64,000 bases of DNA, taken from the NCBI RefSeq assembly GCF_900112365.1, contig NZ_FOLQ01000001.1, forward strand, positions 868,001 to 932,000. Reading direction: 5' to 3'. Shown piece by piece: positions 43,064-51,987 of this stretch. Within the stretch, counting starts at the first letter, position 1. The number at the start of each line of letters is the position of its first letter. The translations under genes were made by a program, and so were the position numbers. Origin of the DNA: Spirosoma endophyticum. Its GTDB lineage: Bacteria > Bacteroidota > Bacteroidia > Cytophagales > Spirosomataceae. The notes beneath the pieces were generated by a model, which saw only the letters and a list, made by a program, of their open reading frames with translations, searched no databases and was not told where the DNA came from.

Positions 43064-44428
43064 ATGACTGACTCGCTGATCGCTAAGTACAACGTAGCTG
43101 GACCCCGCTACACCAGCTACCCGACCGTACCATTCTGGAACACGGAAGCCTTTAATCGGCATGACTGGCAACAGCGCCTGACCACTGCCTTTGCCGAAAG
43201 CAACTACGCGAGTGGAATCAGTCTGTATATTCACCTGCCCTACTGCGAGAGCCTTTGTACGTTTTGTGGCTGCAATAAACGCATTACCCGAAATCACGGC
43301 GTCGAACAACCCTACATCGATACGTTGCTGGCCGAGTGGGCCTTGTATTGCGAGTGGTTACCGGAGCGGCCACGCATTGCGGAACTGCACTTAGGTGGTG
43401 GAACCCCCAGCTTTTTTTCGCCCGGCCAGCTTCGGCGATTACTGACCGGTCTGTTTCAGTGGGCCGACCCGACGGAAAACCCTGATTTTGGCTGGGAAGG
43501 TCACCCCAACAATATGACGCAGGAACACCTGCAAACGTTGTATGACTTTGGCTTTCGGCGGGTTAGTTTTGGCGTGCAGGATTATGACCCCACCGTACAG
43601 CTTGCCATTCATCGCCATCAGCCGTTTGCCAACGTACAGCGCGTTACCGAACAGGCGAGGGCGATCGGATATACCTCCATTAGCCACGATCTGGTGTTTG
43701 GGTTGCCCTTTCAACGACCCGAATCGATTCGAAAAACCATCGCCAAAACCCTGACGCTACGTCCCGACCGGATTTCGTTTTACTCCTACGCTTACATCCC
43801 CTGGATCAAGGGGAATGGTCAACGCGGTTATCGGGATGAAGACCTGCCAACCGGCGAAGCCAAACGCGAACTATACGAACTGGGTCGTGATTTGTTGCAG
43901 GCGGGTGGCTATACCGAGATTGGTATGGACCATTTTGCGCTGCCGCACGATCCACTGTACAAGGCCACGCAGTCGGGCAGATTACACCGTAATTTCATGG
44001 GCTACACAACTACCCGAACCGACGTTTTGCTGGGTCTTGGCGTGTCGGCGATCAGCGATGTAGGGACGGCCTTTATGCAGAACGAAAAAGACGTTGATAC
44101 GTATCAACACCGCGTACTGATGGGCGAGCTCCCCATCCAGCGAGGCCATTTATTGACCCACGAAGACAGCAGAATTCGCCGGATGATTCTGGACATCATG
44201 TGCCAATTCAAAACCAGTTGGGCTGTGGACGACTGGAGCGATGCCGAATGGGACGTATTGAGCCAGAAGCTCGATGAGTTCTGCATGGACGGTCTGCTGG
44301 ATTACGACGAGACGAGCCTGTGGGTTCGACCCGAAGGGCGTCCATTCCTACGAAATATCTGCATGACCTTCGATCGTCAGTTGACCCGTGCCCAACGTAC
44401 CGAACGGTTGTTTTCACAAACCGTTTGA
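43064..44428 (+). CDS. hemN: Oxygen-independent coproporphyrinogen III dehydrogenase (HemN)
   Basis: 454 residues from MTDSLIAKYNVAGPRYTSYP; an in-frame ATG at 43046 is less likely. The radical-SAM cluster motif is Cys61, Cys65 and Cys68 (YCESLCTFC), followed by GCNKR. ELHLGGGTPSFFSP, RVSFGVQDYDP and the C-terminal HemN domain are present. It converts coproporphyrinogen III to protoporphyrinogen IX without oxygen, supplying heme for cbb3 under microoxic conditions. It is divergent from ccoI and carries palindromic operator candidates. Confidence 0.95.
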   Translation: MTDSLIAKYNVAGPRYTSYPTVPFWNTEAFNRHDWQQRLTTAFAESNYASGISLYIHLPYCESLCTFCGCNKRITRNHGVEQPYIDTLLAEWALYCEWLPERPRIAELHLGGGTPSFFSPGQLRRLLTGLFQWADPTENPDFGWEGHPNNMTQEHLQTLYDFGFRRVSFGVQDYDPTVQLAIHRHQPFANVQRVTEQARAIGYTSISHDLVFGLPFQRPESIRKTIAKTLTLRPDRISFYSYAYIPWIKGNGQRGYRDEDLPTGEAKRELYELGRDLLQAGGYTEIGMDHFALPHDPLYKATQSGRLHRNFMGYTTTRTDVLLGLGVSAISDVGTAFMQNEKDVDTYQHRVLMGELPIQRGHLLTHEDSRIRRMILDIMCQFKTSWAVDDWSDAEWDVLSQKLDEFCMDGLLDYDETSLWVRPEGRPFLRNICMTFDRQLTRAQRTERLFSQTV

Positions 44429-44498
44429 TGCGCTCAGTACCGCTCCTATCACCTTACTGTATTGTCAATAAACGAACGTTTACAAACCCATTATACTC

Positions 44499-45320
44499 AT
44501 GAAAACCATCGTTGCTGCCACTGATTTTTCACCCAATGCGAACCGGGCCACGCATTTCGCCATGCAGTTGGCGCGTGCCCAGCATGCCCAGTTGATTTTA
44601 GTGAATGCATTCCATTTCTGGCCAGCGAATCCTGCTGAAACAGGCGGCAATTTCGCACTTAGTCCCCGCGCCATGCACGACGACAGCCAGAAGAGTCTTA
44701 ACCATCTGGCGCATGAGCTGCACGAAACATATGGGACTGACGTACTCATTCAATGCATTACGAAAGAAGGGTATGCGATGCCGGCCATTCGCGAGGTTAC
44801 GCAGGATAAAAAAGCGGATTTACTGATTATGTCGACAGTGGGTACAGCTCCGCAAAGTGCTCAGTTAATGGGCAGTGTGGCCACCGAAATGGTCGCTCAA
44901 ACGAATGTTCCCCTGCTGCTTATTCCCCCTTCTGCCAAGTATGCCGATATCCGGAACGTAGTGTTGGGCATTGACCTCGACACGCCCCCCGACGCGGTCG
45001 TTCTGGATACTGCCATTGGGTTTGCCCGTCAGTTGGGTTGTATCATCAACGTACTGTGCATCAATGACAAACCCAATGACCCAGTGGTCCGCCACAGAGC
45101 CGAGCACATCCGTCACTTATTGATTCAGATACCTCATACGCTGACAATTCTGCCCGGAAAGGACGTCTATGAAAGCCTGCTGACCTTTGCCCATGCCAAT
45201 AAGGCTGATTTGATCATGATGCTTCCCCAGCCACACAACTGGCTACGGCAACTATTTGTGGATGGCGAAACCGAACGTACCGCTCGTCTGACGGACATTC
45301 CGCTCCTGGCGATTGTGTAA
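44499..45320 (+). CDS. Tandem universal stress protein
   Basis: 273 residues with two Usp domains, about 1-145 and 150-273. The first has a conserved ending (LLIMSTVGTAPQSAQLMGSV, ATEMVAQTNVPLLLI) with a GS-type nucleotide site; the second is degenerate at that site. Usp proteins help cells survive starvation and oxygen loss. It follows hemN by 70 bases and may be read with it. Compare the broken tandem Usp at 24 kb. Confidence 0.88.
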   Translation: MKTIVAATDFSPNANRATHFAMQLARAQHAQLILVNAFHFWPANPAETGGNFALSPRAMHDDSQKSLNHLAHELHETYGTDVLIQCITKEGYAMPAIREVTQDKKADLLIMSTVGTAPQSAQLMGSVATEMVAQTNVPLLLIPPSAKYADIRNVVLGIDLDTPPDAVVLDTAIGFARQLGCIINVLCINDKPNDPVVRHRAEHIRHLLIQIPHTLTILPGKDVYESLLTFAHANKADLIMMLPQPHNWLRQLFVDGETERTARLTDIPLLAIV

Positions 45321-45557
45321 CGACTTACTGCGATGTAAAATCGGCGACTCATGACCAACCCGTTCCAGAGAATTCAGAGTCTGGCCTTACTAATTGCCGA
45401 CCTATTCATTGTTTTGCCAGCTATCGTTCGATTGCCTGACCAGGATTTTCCTGTTTCCTGATTGTGGTCATGTCCTTACCTGATTCGCCAGCCAACTTTT
45501 GTTTACTCAGTTCGAGATCGCTCTGGCTAGCTCATGTCACCCTTACTCAATCAACTT

Positions 45558-46586
45558 ATGATACCCACTACGATGAAGGCAGCCGTTGCCCGAGCCTATG
45601 GCCAGCCACTTCAGCTTGAAATGGTTCCTGTTCCGCCTGTAACGCCGGGCAAAATTTTAGTAAAGGTGGCAGCCTGCGGGGTTTGCCATACGGACCTACA
45701 TGCCATCAATGGCGACTGGCCGGTTAAAGCAACGTTACCGCTGATTCCGGGTCATGAGGGGGTGGGTACCGTAGTGGCCATTGGTGAGGGGGTAACGCAA
45801 GTTAAACTTGGGGATCGGGTGGGCATCCCGTGGCTGTACACGGCCTGTGGTCACTGCGAACATTGCTTTACGGGTTGGGAAACCCTCTGCGAGAGCCAGC
45901 AGAATACGGGCTATTCGGTGCAGGGAAGCTATGCGGAATACGTACTGGCTGACCCCAACTTTGTGGGTCACTTACCTGATTCACTATCCTTTGAGGAGGC
46001 TGCGCCTATTTTGTGCGCGGGCGTTACAGTCTATAAAGGTTTGAAAGAAACTGAAGTCAAACCTGGTCAGTGGGTAGTTATTTCAGGTATTGGTGGCCTG
46101 GGGCATATGGCTGTTCAGTATGCCAAAGCAATGGGTATGCGTGTGGCCGCCGTTGATATTCAGGACGACAAATTAGAACTGGCCAAAAGCGTAGGCGCCG
46201 AGTTGGTGATTAACGCAGCCAATGAAGATCCCGTTACTGCGATCCAGCAACGGATTAAAGGGGCACACGGCGTACTGGTCACGGCAGTATCCCGATCTGC
46301 CTTTGCGCAGGGCGTCGGGATGCTGCGTCGTCATGGCACGATAGCCCTAGTCGGACTGCCACCGGGCAATTTTGACCTGAACATCTTCGATCTGGTCTTA
46401 ACTCGAAAAACCGTTCGGGGGTCGATTGTGGGCACCCGGCAGGATCTGGTCGAGAGCCTGGCTTTTGCCGCTGAGGGAAAGGTGAAAGTTCATTATCAGA
46501 GCGACCGACTGGAAAATATCAATGTGGTACTCGCTGATATGACGGCGGGCAAGGTGAATGGGCGGGTTGTGCTGCGTATTGAGTAG
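45558..46586 (+). CDS. adhP: Zinc-dependent alcohol dehydrogenase (AdhP type)
   Basis: 342 residues from the second ATG (the in-frame ATG at 45534 adds 8). Catalytic zinc ligands in ACGVCHTDLH and GHEGVG, structural zinc cysteines in CGHCEHCFTGWETLC, and a Rossmann motif VISGIGGLGHMAVQYAK that binds NAD(H). It interconverts ethanol or other primary alcohols and aldehydes, a fermentation or redox-balancing step that fits the low-oxygen gene set. AACTTTTG near 45494 resembles a -7 box. Confidence 0.93.
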   Translation: MIPTTMKAAVARAYGQPLQLEMVPVPPVTPGKILVKVAACGVCHTDLHAINGDWPVKATLPLIPGHEGVGTVVAIGEGVTQVKLGDRVGIPWLYTACGHCEHCFTGWETLCESQQNTGYSVQGSYAEYVLADPNFVGHLPDSLSFEEAAPILCAGVTVYKGLKETEVKPGQWVVISGIGGLGHMAVQYAKAMGMRVAAVDIQDDKLELAKSVGAELVINAANEDPVTAIQQRIKGAHGVLVTAVSRSAFAQGVGMLRRHGTIALVGLPPGNFDLNIFDLVLTRKTVRGSIVGTRQDLVESLAFAAEGKVKVHYQSDRLENINVVLADMTAGKVNGRVVLRIE

Positions 46587-46667
46587 GACAGTTAGTGAGA
46601 TCACCCAAATACGACTTCATATTGCACATTTACTTGCCGAACGTTCTTATCCGGATACCAGCGAAGC

Positions 46668-46937
46668 TTAGTTTTTGCGTACGTTGATACAGCTGAAAAT
46701 CCTCATTTCCTTTCGAACGCTTTCGGCAAATCTCTGAAGGGCTGATCTGGTCGCTACGTATACGGAACTACCCTCTTCCCGTACATTGGTCCTCATGGAG
46801 CCAACCAGCGCCCTATAGCCCCGCTGTTGTGGTTTCATGCGGTTGAGTCCATACTTAAAAAAAGCTTTCGTTTGCTTACTTACCTGGCGAATGCCTAAAC
46901 TTTCATCCTGACAGGTTGTTAACGGAAAGGAACTCAA
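46668..46937 (-). CDS. Possible small basic protein of unknown family
   Basis: An 89-residue minus-strand frame with a basic, helical-looking C-terminal half (ALQRFAESVRKEMRIFSCIN). No family is recognised and there is no operon support; it may be a remnant or a chance frame. Nothing else is seen between adhP and the next plus-strand gene. Confidence 0.3.
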   Translation of the reverse strand: MSSFPLTTCQDESLGIRQVSKQTKAFFKYGLNRMKPQQRGYRALVGSMRTNVREEGSSVYVATRSALQRFAESVRKEMRIFSCINVRKN

Positions 46938-46962
46938 CGCAAATTTTTAAACGCAAATTAAC

Positions 46963-47202
46963 ATGGAAGACGAAGATAAAGAGGACATCCTTCGGGCTAA
47001 ACAGGCTATTTCGCCTGCCGGTCTAGGCGACCGCTCCGACAAGGCAACGACCTTACCCGGCAATGACTCACCCGACGATACGCCCCTGAGTGGTATCGAT
47101 CCGACGCCATCGGAGGATGATGAGGATGACGACACCGCCACAACTCATCCGAACCGAAATGCGGATGGGAAAGTCGATATTGGCAAGCCCCCTTATAGTT
47201 AA
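46963..47202 (+). CDS. Small acidic disordered protein
   Basis: 79 residues, strongly acidic and without hydrophobic core: ISPAGLGDRSDKATTLPGND, TPSEDDEDDDTATTHPN. It has no recognisable domain and is predicted by eye to be disordered. A perfect terminator follows directly, which supports it as a real transcript. A similar low-complexity protein lies 0.8 kb downstream. Such proteins are often stress-related in Cytophagales, but the role is unknown. Confidence 0.6.
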   Translation: MEDEDKEDILRAKQAISPAGLGDRSDKATTLPGNDSPDDTPLSGIDPTPSEDDEDDDTATTHPNRNADGKVDIGKPPYS

Positions 47203-47220
47203 ACGAACTCATCTATGAGT

Positions 47221-47251
47221 AAAGGCGTCTTCACTCGAAGACGCCTTTTTT
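47221..47251 (+). terminator. Rho-independent terminator
   Basis: AAAGGCGTCTTC and GAAGACGCCTTT form a perfect 12-bp stem with a four-base loop, followed by further Ts. It lies 19 bases after the acidic protein gene. Confidence 0.9.
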
Positions 47252-47502
47252 ATGGACACCTACTTAGTTTGTCCCAGGGCATAGTTTTGGATACGCTGTT
47301 TGGTCAGTAGCCGATCGAGCAGGTCACGTTGATATTGAAGAGTCCCGTTGGGTCCAAGACCAGAAAGCAGGTGAAGCACTACGACTGAAAGTTGGCGGCA
47401 AGTTCAAACATTAACCGATTCGTTGTCAATGAATGTGAAAAATGGCGGTTTTATAGACTGAAAAACTCCGTCGAAAAACGAACCGTCCGAAAAATTCACG
47501 TT
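47252..47502. other. Decayed stretch
   Basis: No intact gene. A minus-strand frame ending near 47264 reads LHLLSGLGPNGTLQYQRDLL and DRLLTKQRIQNYALGQTK, which looks like the end of a lost protein, but no family is recognised. Confidence 0.3.
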
Positions 47503-47725
47503 GAGAATTGACTATGAAAAACGCCTACTTCGTTTGCTGCTCTTACCATCCAGCTTACTTTGGGTATTCTGCCAACTCACCACAACAGCTCAATCAATTC
47601 GAGAGCAGATAATAGACAACGCCATTACGGGTGCCAGCCTATCGGGCGCTTCGGTACTGGTCACCGCCCCTACTATAAATGGGTCTCGACATGGCTTCGT
47701 GATGCGACCGTTATTAGCCTGCTAA
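47503..47725 (+). pseudogene. N-terminal remnant of a carboxypeptidase-regulatory/TonB receptor-like protein
   Basis: An ATGAAAAA at 47514 is out of frame by one base with a signal peptide-like stretch (RLLRLLLLPSSLLWVFCQLT) and then REQIIDNAITGASLSGASVL, the start of a carboxypeptidase-regulatory-like beta domain as in SusC-type receptors. A single deletion after the start codon plus early stops show that it is dead. The following 270 bases hold only scraps in shifting frames (for example LLILQNFIFGLSTNMLPKLT). Confidence 0.5.
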
Positions 47726-47993
47726 TTTTGCAAAACTTTATCTTTGGCCTGAGTACCAATATGTTGCCGAAACTGACTGGTGAATTAGGAACGTTGGCCG
47801 AAAAGGTCAAATTTATTATACAGGCCAATACCACCAGAACAACCAGTATCCCATGGTGTAACAAGTCCGTATCAGGGCTCTGCCAGCCGGCTGGACCGTT
47901 CGCTTACTAATTGTGAAAGAAGACGACTGGGTTGGCGACTAGCCTGTTGAGGAGTTCAATACGTTATGTACACGTGCATAAACAACAACCAGC

Positions 47994-48305
47994 ATGATCA
48001 ATTCAATCATCCAGCGTTGTCCTGATACTGAATCTTCTGGTCAACCGTCGAAATACGATCCGGAAAATAGCGAGAGTTTAGCCCAGACCCGCTCGGAGCA
48101 GAGTCCCGTGACCAGTAGTCCTGGCGAAACTCCCTATGTGAGTAGTCATGCCGATAATTATGATCCCGATCAAGCGCCTGACCGCAATCCGGAGGAGGAT
48201 GGCCCCAGTGGAGAGAATACAAAAAATGGTGGGAAACAAGGGGGCGGTTTATGGACAAGTGGCGGCAAGGTAACAACGGGTACGCCCTACCACGATGAAG
48301 ATTAA
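47994..48305 (+). CDS. Small hydrophilic disordered protein
   Basis: 103 residues rich in Ser, Pro, Asp, Glu and Gly (SPGETPYVSSHADNYDPDQA, GGKQGGGLWTSGGKVTTGTP), with no hydrophobic core. The character resembles the 79-residue acidic protein upstream, so the two may be related stress proteins. No domain is recognised. It is 50 bases before the permease gene. Confidence 0.5.
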   Translation: MINSIIQRCPDTESSGQPSKYDPENSESLAQTRSEQSPVTSSPGETPYVSSHADNYDPDQAPDRNPEEDGPSGENTKNGGKQGGGLWTSGGKVTTGTPYHDED

Positions 48306-48354
48306 TACGTCCGTTAAGTAGCAAATTTTCCTGCTGTGCAACTACCCTAAAACC

Positions 48355-49362
48355 ATGTTCATCATTAAGCAGCCAGCACTGGCTTTTGGGCTTTGTCTAC
48401 TCACCATGCTTTGCTGGGGTTCCTGGACCAATGCCCAGAAATCGGTCACTCAATCAGCGCCACTTTACGTTTTCTACCGGGATTATGTATATGGCATTTT
48501 ATTGGTATCGCTGGCACTGGCCTTTACCTTAGGCAGCTTTGGTGATCAGGGCCGTTCGGTGATAAACGACATCCAACAGGCTGAGTTGAAAAATATACTT
48601 CTGGCTCTGGCAGCTGGCATTGTGTTTAATTTAGGCAATATGCTGCTCACGGTGGGCATTAGTATGGCTGGAATTTCTATCGCGATGCCCGTAGGTACTG
48701 GCCTGTCGCTGGCGATCGGGCTGGTTATCAATTATCTGGCTGAGCCAAAAGGTAGCGTAGCCATGCTGGCCATTGGTGGCGGAGCCATACTGGGAGCTAT
48801 GGGTTTTAGTGCGCTGGCTTATCAGACCAAGCAGGATAACGCTGACACGGATGAAGGTTCTGCTGGAAACAAAGGCATCTGGATCGCCCTGGGCGGTGGG
48901 CTGGTTACAGGCTTCTTTTTCCGGCTTATTTCGTCAACACTGGCTAAAGACTTAAGCCAACCAGAGATTGGTTTTTTAACTCCTTATACGGGGGGTGCCT
49001 TGTTTGCCGTTGGCTTGGTGGTAAGCAACCCATTGATTGAGTATCTGGTCCGACGGTTTGCTTTCCCGGATCAGGATGGCCAGTTAAGTTACCAGCAAAC
49101 AGGCCCCCGTGAGCACTTTATTGGTTTATCGGGCGGGCTGCTCTGGGGTATTGGAATGATCGCTCTGTTGATCGGCTCCAAACAGGCAGGTGATGCGGTG
49201 TCGTATGGCCTTAGTCAGGGAGCGACCATCATTTCGGTGTTTTGGGGAATATTTTACTGGAAAGAGTTTGAAGGTGCTCCACCAAAAGCCAGCCGCTACC
49301 TCTGGCTGATGGGTGTCACTTACCTGGCTGGCCTAGTATTAATTAGTCTGGCCAGATCCTGA
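48355..49362 (+). CDS. DMT-type sugar/ureide permease
   Basis: 335 residues with ten hydrophobic helices. The start FGLCLLTMLCWGSWTNAQK is the signature of the glucose/ribose porter and ureide permease group within the drug/metabolite transporter superfamily; GNMLLTVGISMAGISIAMPV and the C-terminal WGIFYWKEFEGAP also fit. It probably imports a polar small molecule such as a sugar, polyol or ureide. Its closeness to the PfkB kinase and lipid genes makes inositol a candidate, which is inference only. Confidence 0.8.
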   Translation: MFIIKQPALAFGLCLLTMLCWGSWTNAQKSVTQSAPLYVFYRDYVYGILLVSLALAFTLGSFGDQGRSVINDIQQAELKNILLALAAGIVFNLGNMLLTVGISMAGISIAMPVGTGLSLAIGLVINYLAEPKGSVAMLAIGGGAILGAMGFSALAYQTKQDNADTDEGSAGNKGIWIALGGGLVTGFFFRLISSTLAKDLSQPEIGFLTPYTGGALFAVGLVVSNPLIEYLVRRFAFPDQDGQLSYQQTGPREHFIGLSGGLLWGIGMIALLIGSKQAGDAVSYGLSQGATIISVFWGIFYWKEFEGAPPKASRYLWLMGVTYLAGLVLISLARS

Positions 49363-49660
49363 CTGACATCTCTATTCTATTAATTTGAGAAGGCATTAAG
49401 CTACAACATCCAAAGAACACGTCAGCTGCTACGGGATACATGGCGTCAGAATTGTCTAAAAGTTGTGATTATAAATTATAACCAAGCGCATACTGTTCAA
49501 TTGGGATCATTTACCAAAGGGCTATTCCACACAACTTATTGAGCTCATAATAGCCTATACAGTAACTACTTAACTTTGGCTTCAGGCCACATTCAAATCA
49601 TTAACTGAACTCTCAGATTGGGTGAACGGTCTAGAGAATCAGACCGTTAAAAATGCTCGG
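49363..49660. other. Gene-free gap with an inverted repeat
   Basis: Convergent gap between the permease and kinase genes. AACGGTCT and AGACCGTT at 49625-49648 form a perfect 8-bp stem near the kinase stop, perhaps a bidirectional terminator. TAACTTTG at 49571 matches a promoter box, but no plus-strand gene follows closely. Confidence 0.4.
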
Positions 49661-50539
49661 TCAACTCAAAACACCCTGTTCCAATAAGGTTGCAATCAGC
49701 TCGGAAGACCCAGAGAAAGGACCAGACGAACCTACTTTTAAGGTAGCCAGCGCTGCACCAAATTCTCCAGCCTCCTCCACAGGACTACCTTGTACCCGCT
49801 TCCACAAATAGCCGGCCATATACGTATCACCACAGCCCGTAGCATCGACAACGACAGTTGGTTTAAAGGCCGGAATTTGATAAAATGTGCCTTCGGTATA
49901 GATGAGCGACCCTTTGCTACCCAGCGTTATGATCACCTCCCGCACACCCAGATCAGCCAGGTATAGGGCTCCCTCTCTGGCATTCCTGCGACCGGTAACA
50001 ATTTCCATTTCAGACTCATTTGCTTTCAAAATAGTCACGCTGGGCAGTATTTTTTTCTTAGCCGCCCAGTCCTGATAGACTACTTTTTTATGCCAGACAC
50101 GTCGTAAATACCCCTGTATATCCAACGACACCAGCCCTTTTTTCGACAAATCCTGAATCAGCTTTACGGGAATATCATCGGCTAATAGTGGTCCTAAATG
50201 GTACACTTTAGCGGTTAGGTCAGGCATCTGCGAAACGCTGAAAGGAGATGCCTTTCTTAATACCTGTTGTTCCCGATAATCCTGATCGTCGTTATAACTG
50301 TTCTGGAAATAAACAGTATGCGCGCTCGGTAAGGTATAAACGTCGATGCCTTCCGAACGCAGATCATCAACTATATGGTGATCCTGCAGCGCAAGAGCGG
50401 TTACCAATTTATACTCAATATCAGCTTGCAAAAGCGTTTTGGAAAAGTAAAACGAGGTTCCGCCCGGCATGTATGTCACCGATTGAGGGGTAACAACTTT
50501 ATCCAGTGAGATGTGGCCAATCGTGCAGATGTCGGTCAT
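49661..50539 (-). CDS. PfkB-family kinase resembling myo-inositol kinase
   Basis: 292 residues. The ribokinase fold is shown by the N-terminal GHISLDKV, the substrate-site glycines PGGTSFYFSKTLL, ILKANESEMEIVTG, VREVIITLGSKGSLI and the catalytic motif DATGCGDTYMAGY with its base Asp. The PGGTSFYFS segment, the TVYFQNSY strand and VLRKASPFS recall plant and archaeal myo-inositol kinases more than ribo- or fructokinases, as far as can be judged by eye. It would make inositol phosphate for the lipid genes next door. It is divergent from the TetR gene. Confidence 0.75.
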   Translation of the reverse strand: MTDICTIGHISLDKVVTPQSVTYMPGGTSFYFSKTLLQADIEYKLVTALALQDHHIVDDLRSEGIDVYTLPSAHTVYFQNSYNDDQDYREQQVLRKASPFSVSQMPDLTAKVYHLGPLLADDIPVKLIQDLSKKGLVSLDIQGYLRRVWHKKVVYQDWAAKKKILPSVTILKANESEMEIVTGRRNAREGALYLADLGVREVIITLGSKGSLIYTEGTFYQIPAFKPTVVVDATGCGDTYMAGYLWKRVQGSPVEEAGEFGAALATLKVGSSGPFSGSSELIATLLEQGVLS

Positions 50540-50714
50540 ATTTTGTGTCTATCTTCCTGTGATATCTATACTTCCTGTGATAACTACGTTTAAGGGGTAA
50601 AAAGTTGATGCCTTCACTACTGAAAAAGCATTTCGCTTCTATTTCTAAACCATCTGTGAGGTATGTCGATTATTTTAACATTAACATTTGGCTAATGTTC
50701 TTAATAATACAATA

Positions 50715-50754
50715 TAATCAAATGCTTTAATCATATAGTTTAAACATTTGATTA
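50715..50754. promoter_or_regulatory. Inverted repeat in the tetR/kinase divergent region
   Basis: TAATCAAATG and CATTTGATTA are perfect 10-bp arms 20 bases apart in an AT-rich region, with two further AACATTTG copies beside them. They are a likely binding array for the TetR regulator that starts 60 bases downstream. Confidence 0.5.
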
Positions 50755-50759
50755 AAACA

Positions 50760-50813
50760 TTTGACAAATATAAATAACCGGCGGTATCTTTACTGCATCA
50801 AACCGCAGTAAAG
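50760..50813 (+). promoter_or_regulatory. tetR promoter with operator-like hairpin
   Basis: TTTG at 50760 and TATCTTTA at 50785 resemble the Bacteroidota -33 and -7 boxes. CTTTACTGC (50788-50796) and GCAGTAAAG (50805-50813) are perfect 9-bp arms that reach to the base before the ATG. This could be the TetR operator over the transcription start or a structure that masks the start codon. Confidence 0.5.
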
Positions 50814-51434
50814 ATGCTATCTGTTAGTTCGACTGAAGAGAAAATTAAGGAAGCCGCCAGGAAAATATTTCTACAAAAGGGCTTTGAAGGCGCTACCACC
50901 CGGGATATTTCCAGGGAAGCTGGCCTGAACTGCGCCTTGATGAATTACTATTTCCGCAGTAAGGAAAAACTGTTCGCGTCGGTCTTCGAGGAAATGCTTC
51001 ATCTTTTCTTTCAGGGAATGATCACGGTGCTCAATAAGCCCATTAGCCTGAAAGAGAAAATAATTGAATTGATAGACCATGATTTTCAGACGTTTAAGCG
51101 CAACCCGAGCCTATGTATTTTTGTTCTGAATGAATTACACCGAAACCCAGACCAATTAATAAACATTATACAGTCGGCTAAGACCCAGACGGCCTTACTT
51201 TTTGAGTTGCAGCTTAAGGAAGCTATCGACAAGGGTGTCGTGCGCCCCGTTAAAATGCAGCATGTATTGAGCCTGCTGCTGTCGAACACCCAGTTTATTT
51301 TTCTGGGCAAAGCCATTACAATGAGTACCTGGCAAATGGATGAAGAAGCGTTCGATACGTATGCAGAAGATCACAAACAGCTTATTACTCAGATGATTAT
51401 TAATTTTTTATTCATACCAGAAACTGCGTCGTAA
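50814..51434 (+). CDS. TetR family regulator
   Basis: 206 residues with the N-terminal TetR helix-turn-helix: EEKIKEAARKIFLQKGFEGA, TTRDISREAGLNCALMNYYF, RSKEKLFASVF. The C-terminal ligand domain is of the common CecR-like type. It heads the pgpA-gtrA-lipid genes on the same strand and probably controls them; palindromes upstream suggest autoregulation. The ligand may be a lipid or fatty acid. Confidence 0.9.
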   Translation: MLSVSSTEEKIKEAARKIFLQKGFEGATTRDISREAGLNCALMNYYFRSKEKLFASVFEEMLHLFFQGMITVLNKPISLKEKIIELIDHDFQTFKRNPSLCIFVLNELHRNPDQLINIIQSAKTQTALLFELQLKEAIDKGVVRPVKMQHVLSLLLSNTQFIFLGKAITMSTWQMDEEAFDTYAEDHKQLITQMIINFLFIPETAS

Positions 51435-51520
51435 GACTGTTCTTTTTTCACTTTGTGTGGCAATGGTCTTTAGTCGGATGATAGCGGACCAGGTCTTGTT
51501 TTAGATACATACGTTAATCG

Positions 51521-51982
51521 ATGCATAAATTAATAGCTACCGGTTTGGGTATTGGCTACATCCGCAAAGGGGGCGGAACAGTAGCCTCCGTTGCCTGTTG
51601 CGCTGTCTGGTACGTAGCTCATCTTAGCACAGCCCGACCTGTTGGCTATCTTTTTTTTGCGCCGATGCTGATCACCCTGGTGATTACAATTGTTGGGATC
51701 TGGTCAGCGAATGCGGTCGAAGCGCAGTGGGGAAAAGACAGCTACCGGGTCGTTATTGACGAAGTAGCCGGTATGTGCCTTAGTCTGCTGTTTATTCCGA
51801 TTACCGAAAAAAGCCTGCTGGCGGGGCTCGTATTATTTCGTCTGTTCGACATTGGCAAACCTTTTGGCATTCGAAAACTAGAGAAACTGCCGGGGGGCTG
51901 GGGGGTTATGCTAGATGATCTGCTGGCTGGCCTGTACGCGAACCTGCTTTTGCAGGGGGCTTTGATATTGAGACTTTTATAA
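51521..51982 (+). CDS. pgpA: PgpA-family phosphatidylglycerophosphate/PI-phosphate phosphatase
   Basis: 153 residues with four hydrophobic helices. The start GLGIGYIRKGGGTVASVACC and the core YRVVIDEVAGMCLSLLFIP with DIGKPFGIRKLE are PgpA hallmarks, holding the metal-binding acids. PgpA removes phosphate from phosphatidylglycerophosphate; in Bacteroidota a PgpA-like enzyme in inositol-lipid loci acts on phosphatidylinositol phosphate. The neighbouring CDP-alcohol transferase and inositol-type PAP2 enzyme favour that second role here. Confidence 0.9.
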   Translation: MHKLIATGLGIGYIRKGGGTVASVACCAVWYVAHLSTARPVGYLFFAPMLITLVITIVGIWSANAVEAQWGKDSYRVVIDEVAGMCLSLLFIPITEKSLLAGLVLFRLFDIGKPFGIRKLEKLPGGWGVMLDDLLAGLYANLLLQGALILRLL

Positions 51983-51987
51983 AACGT

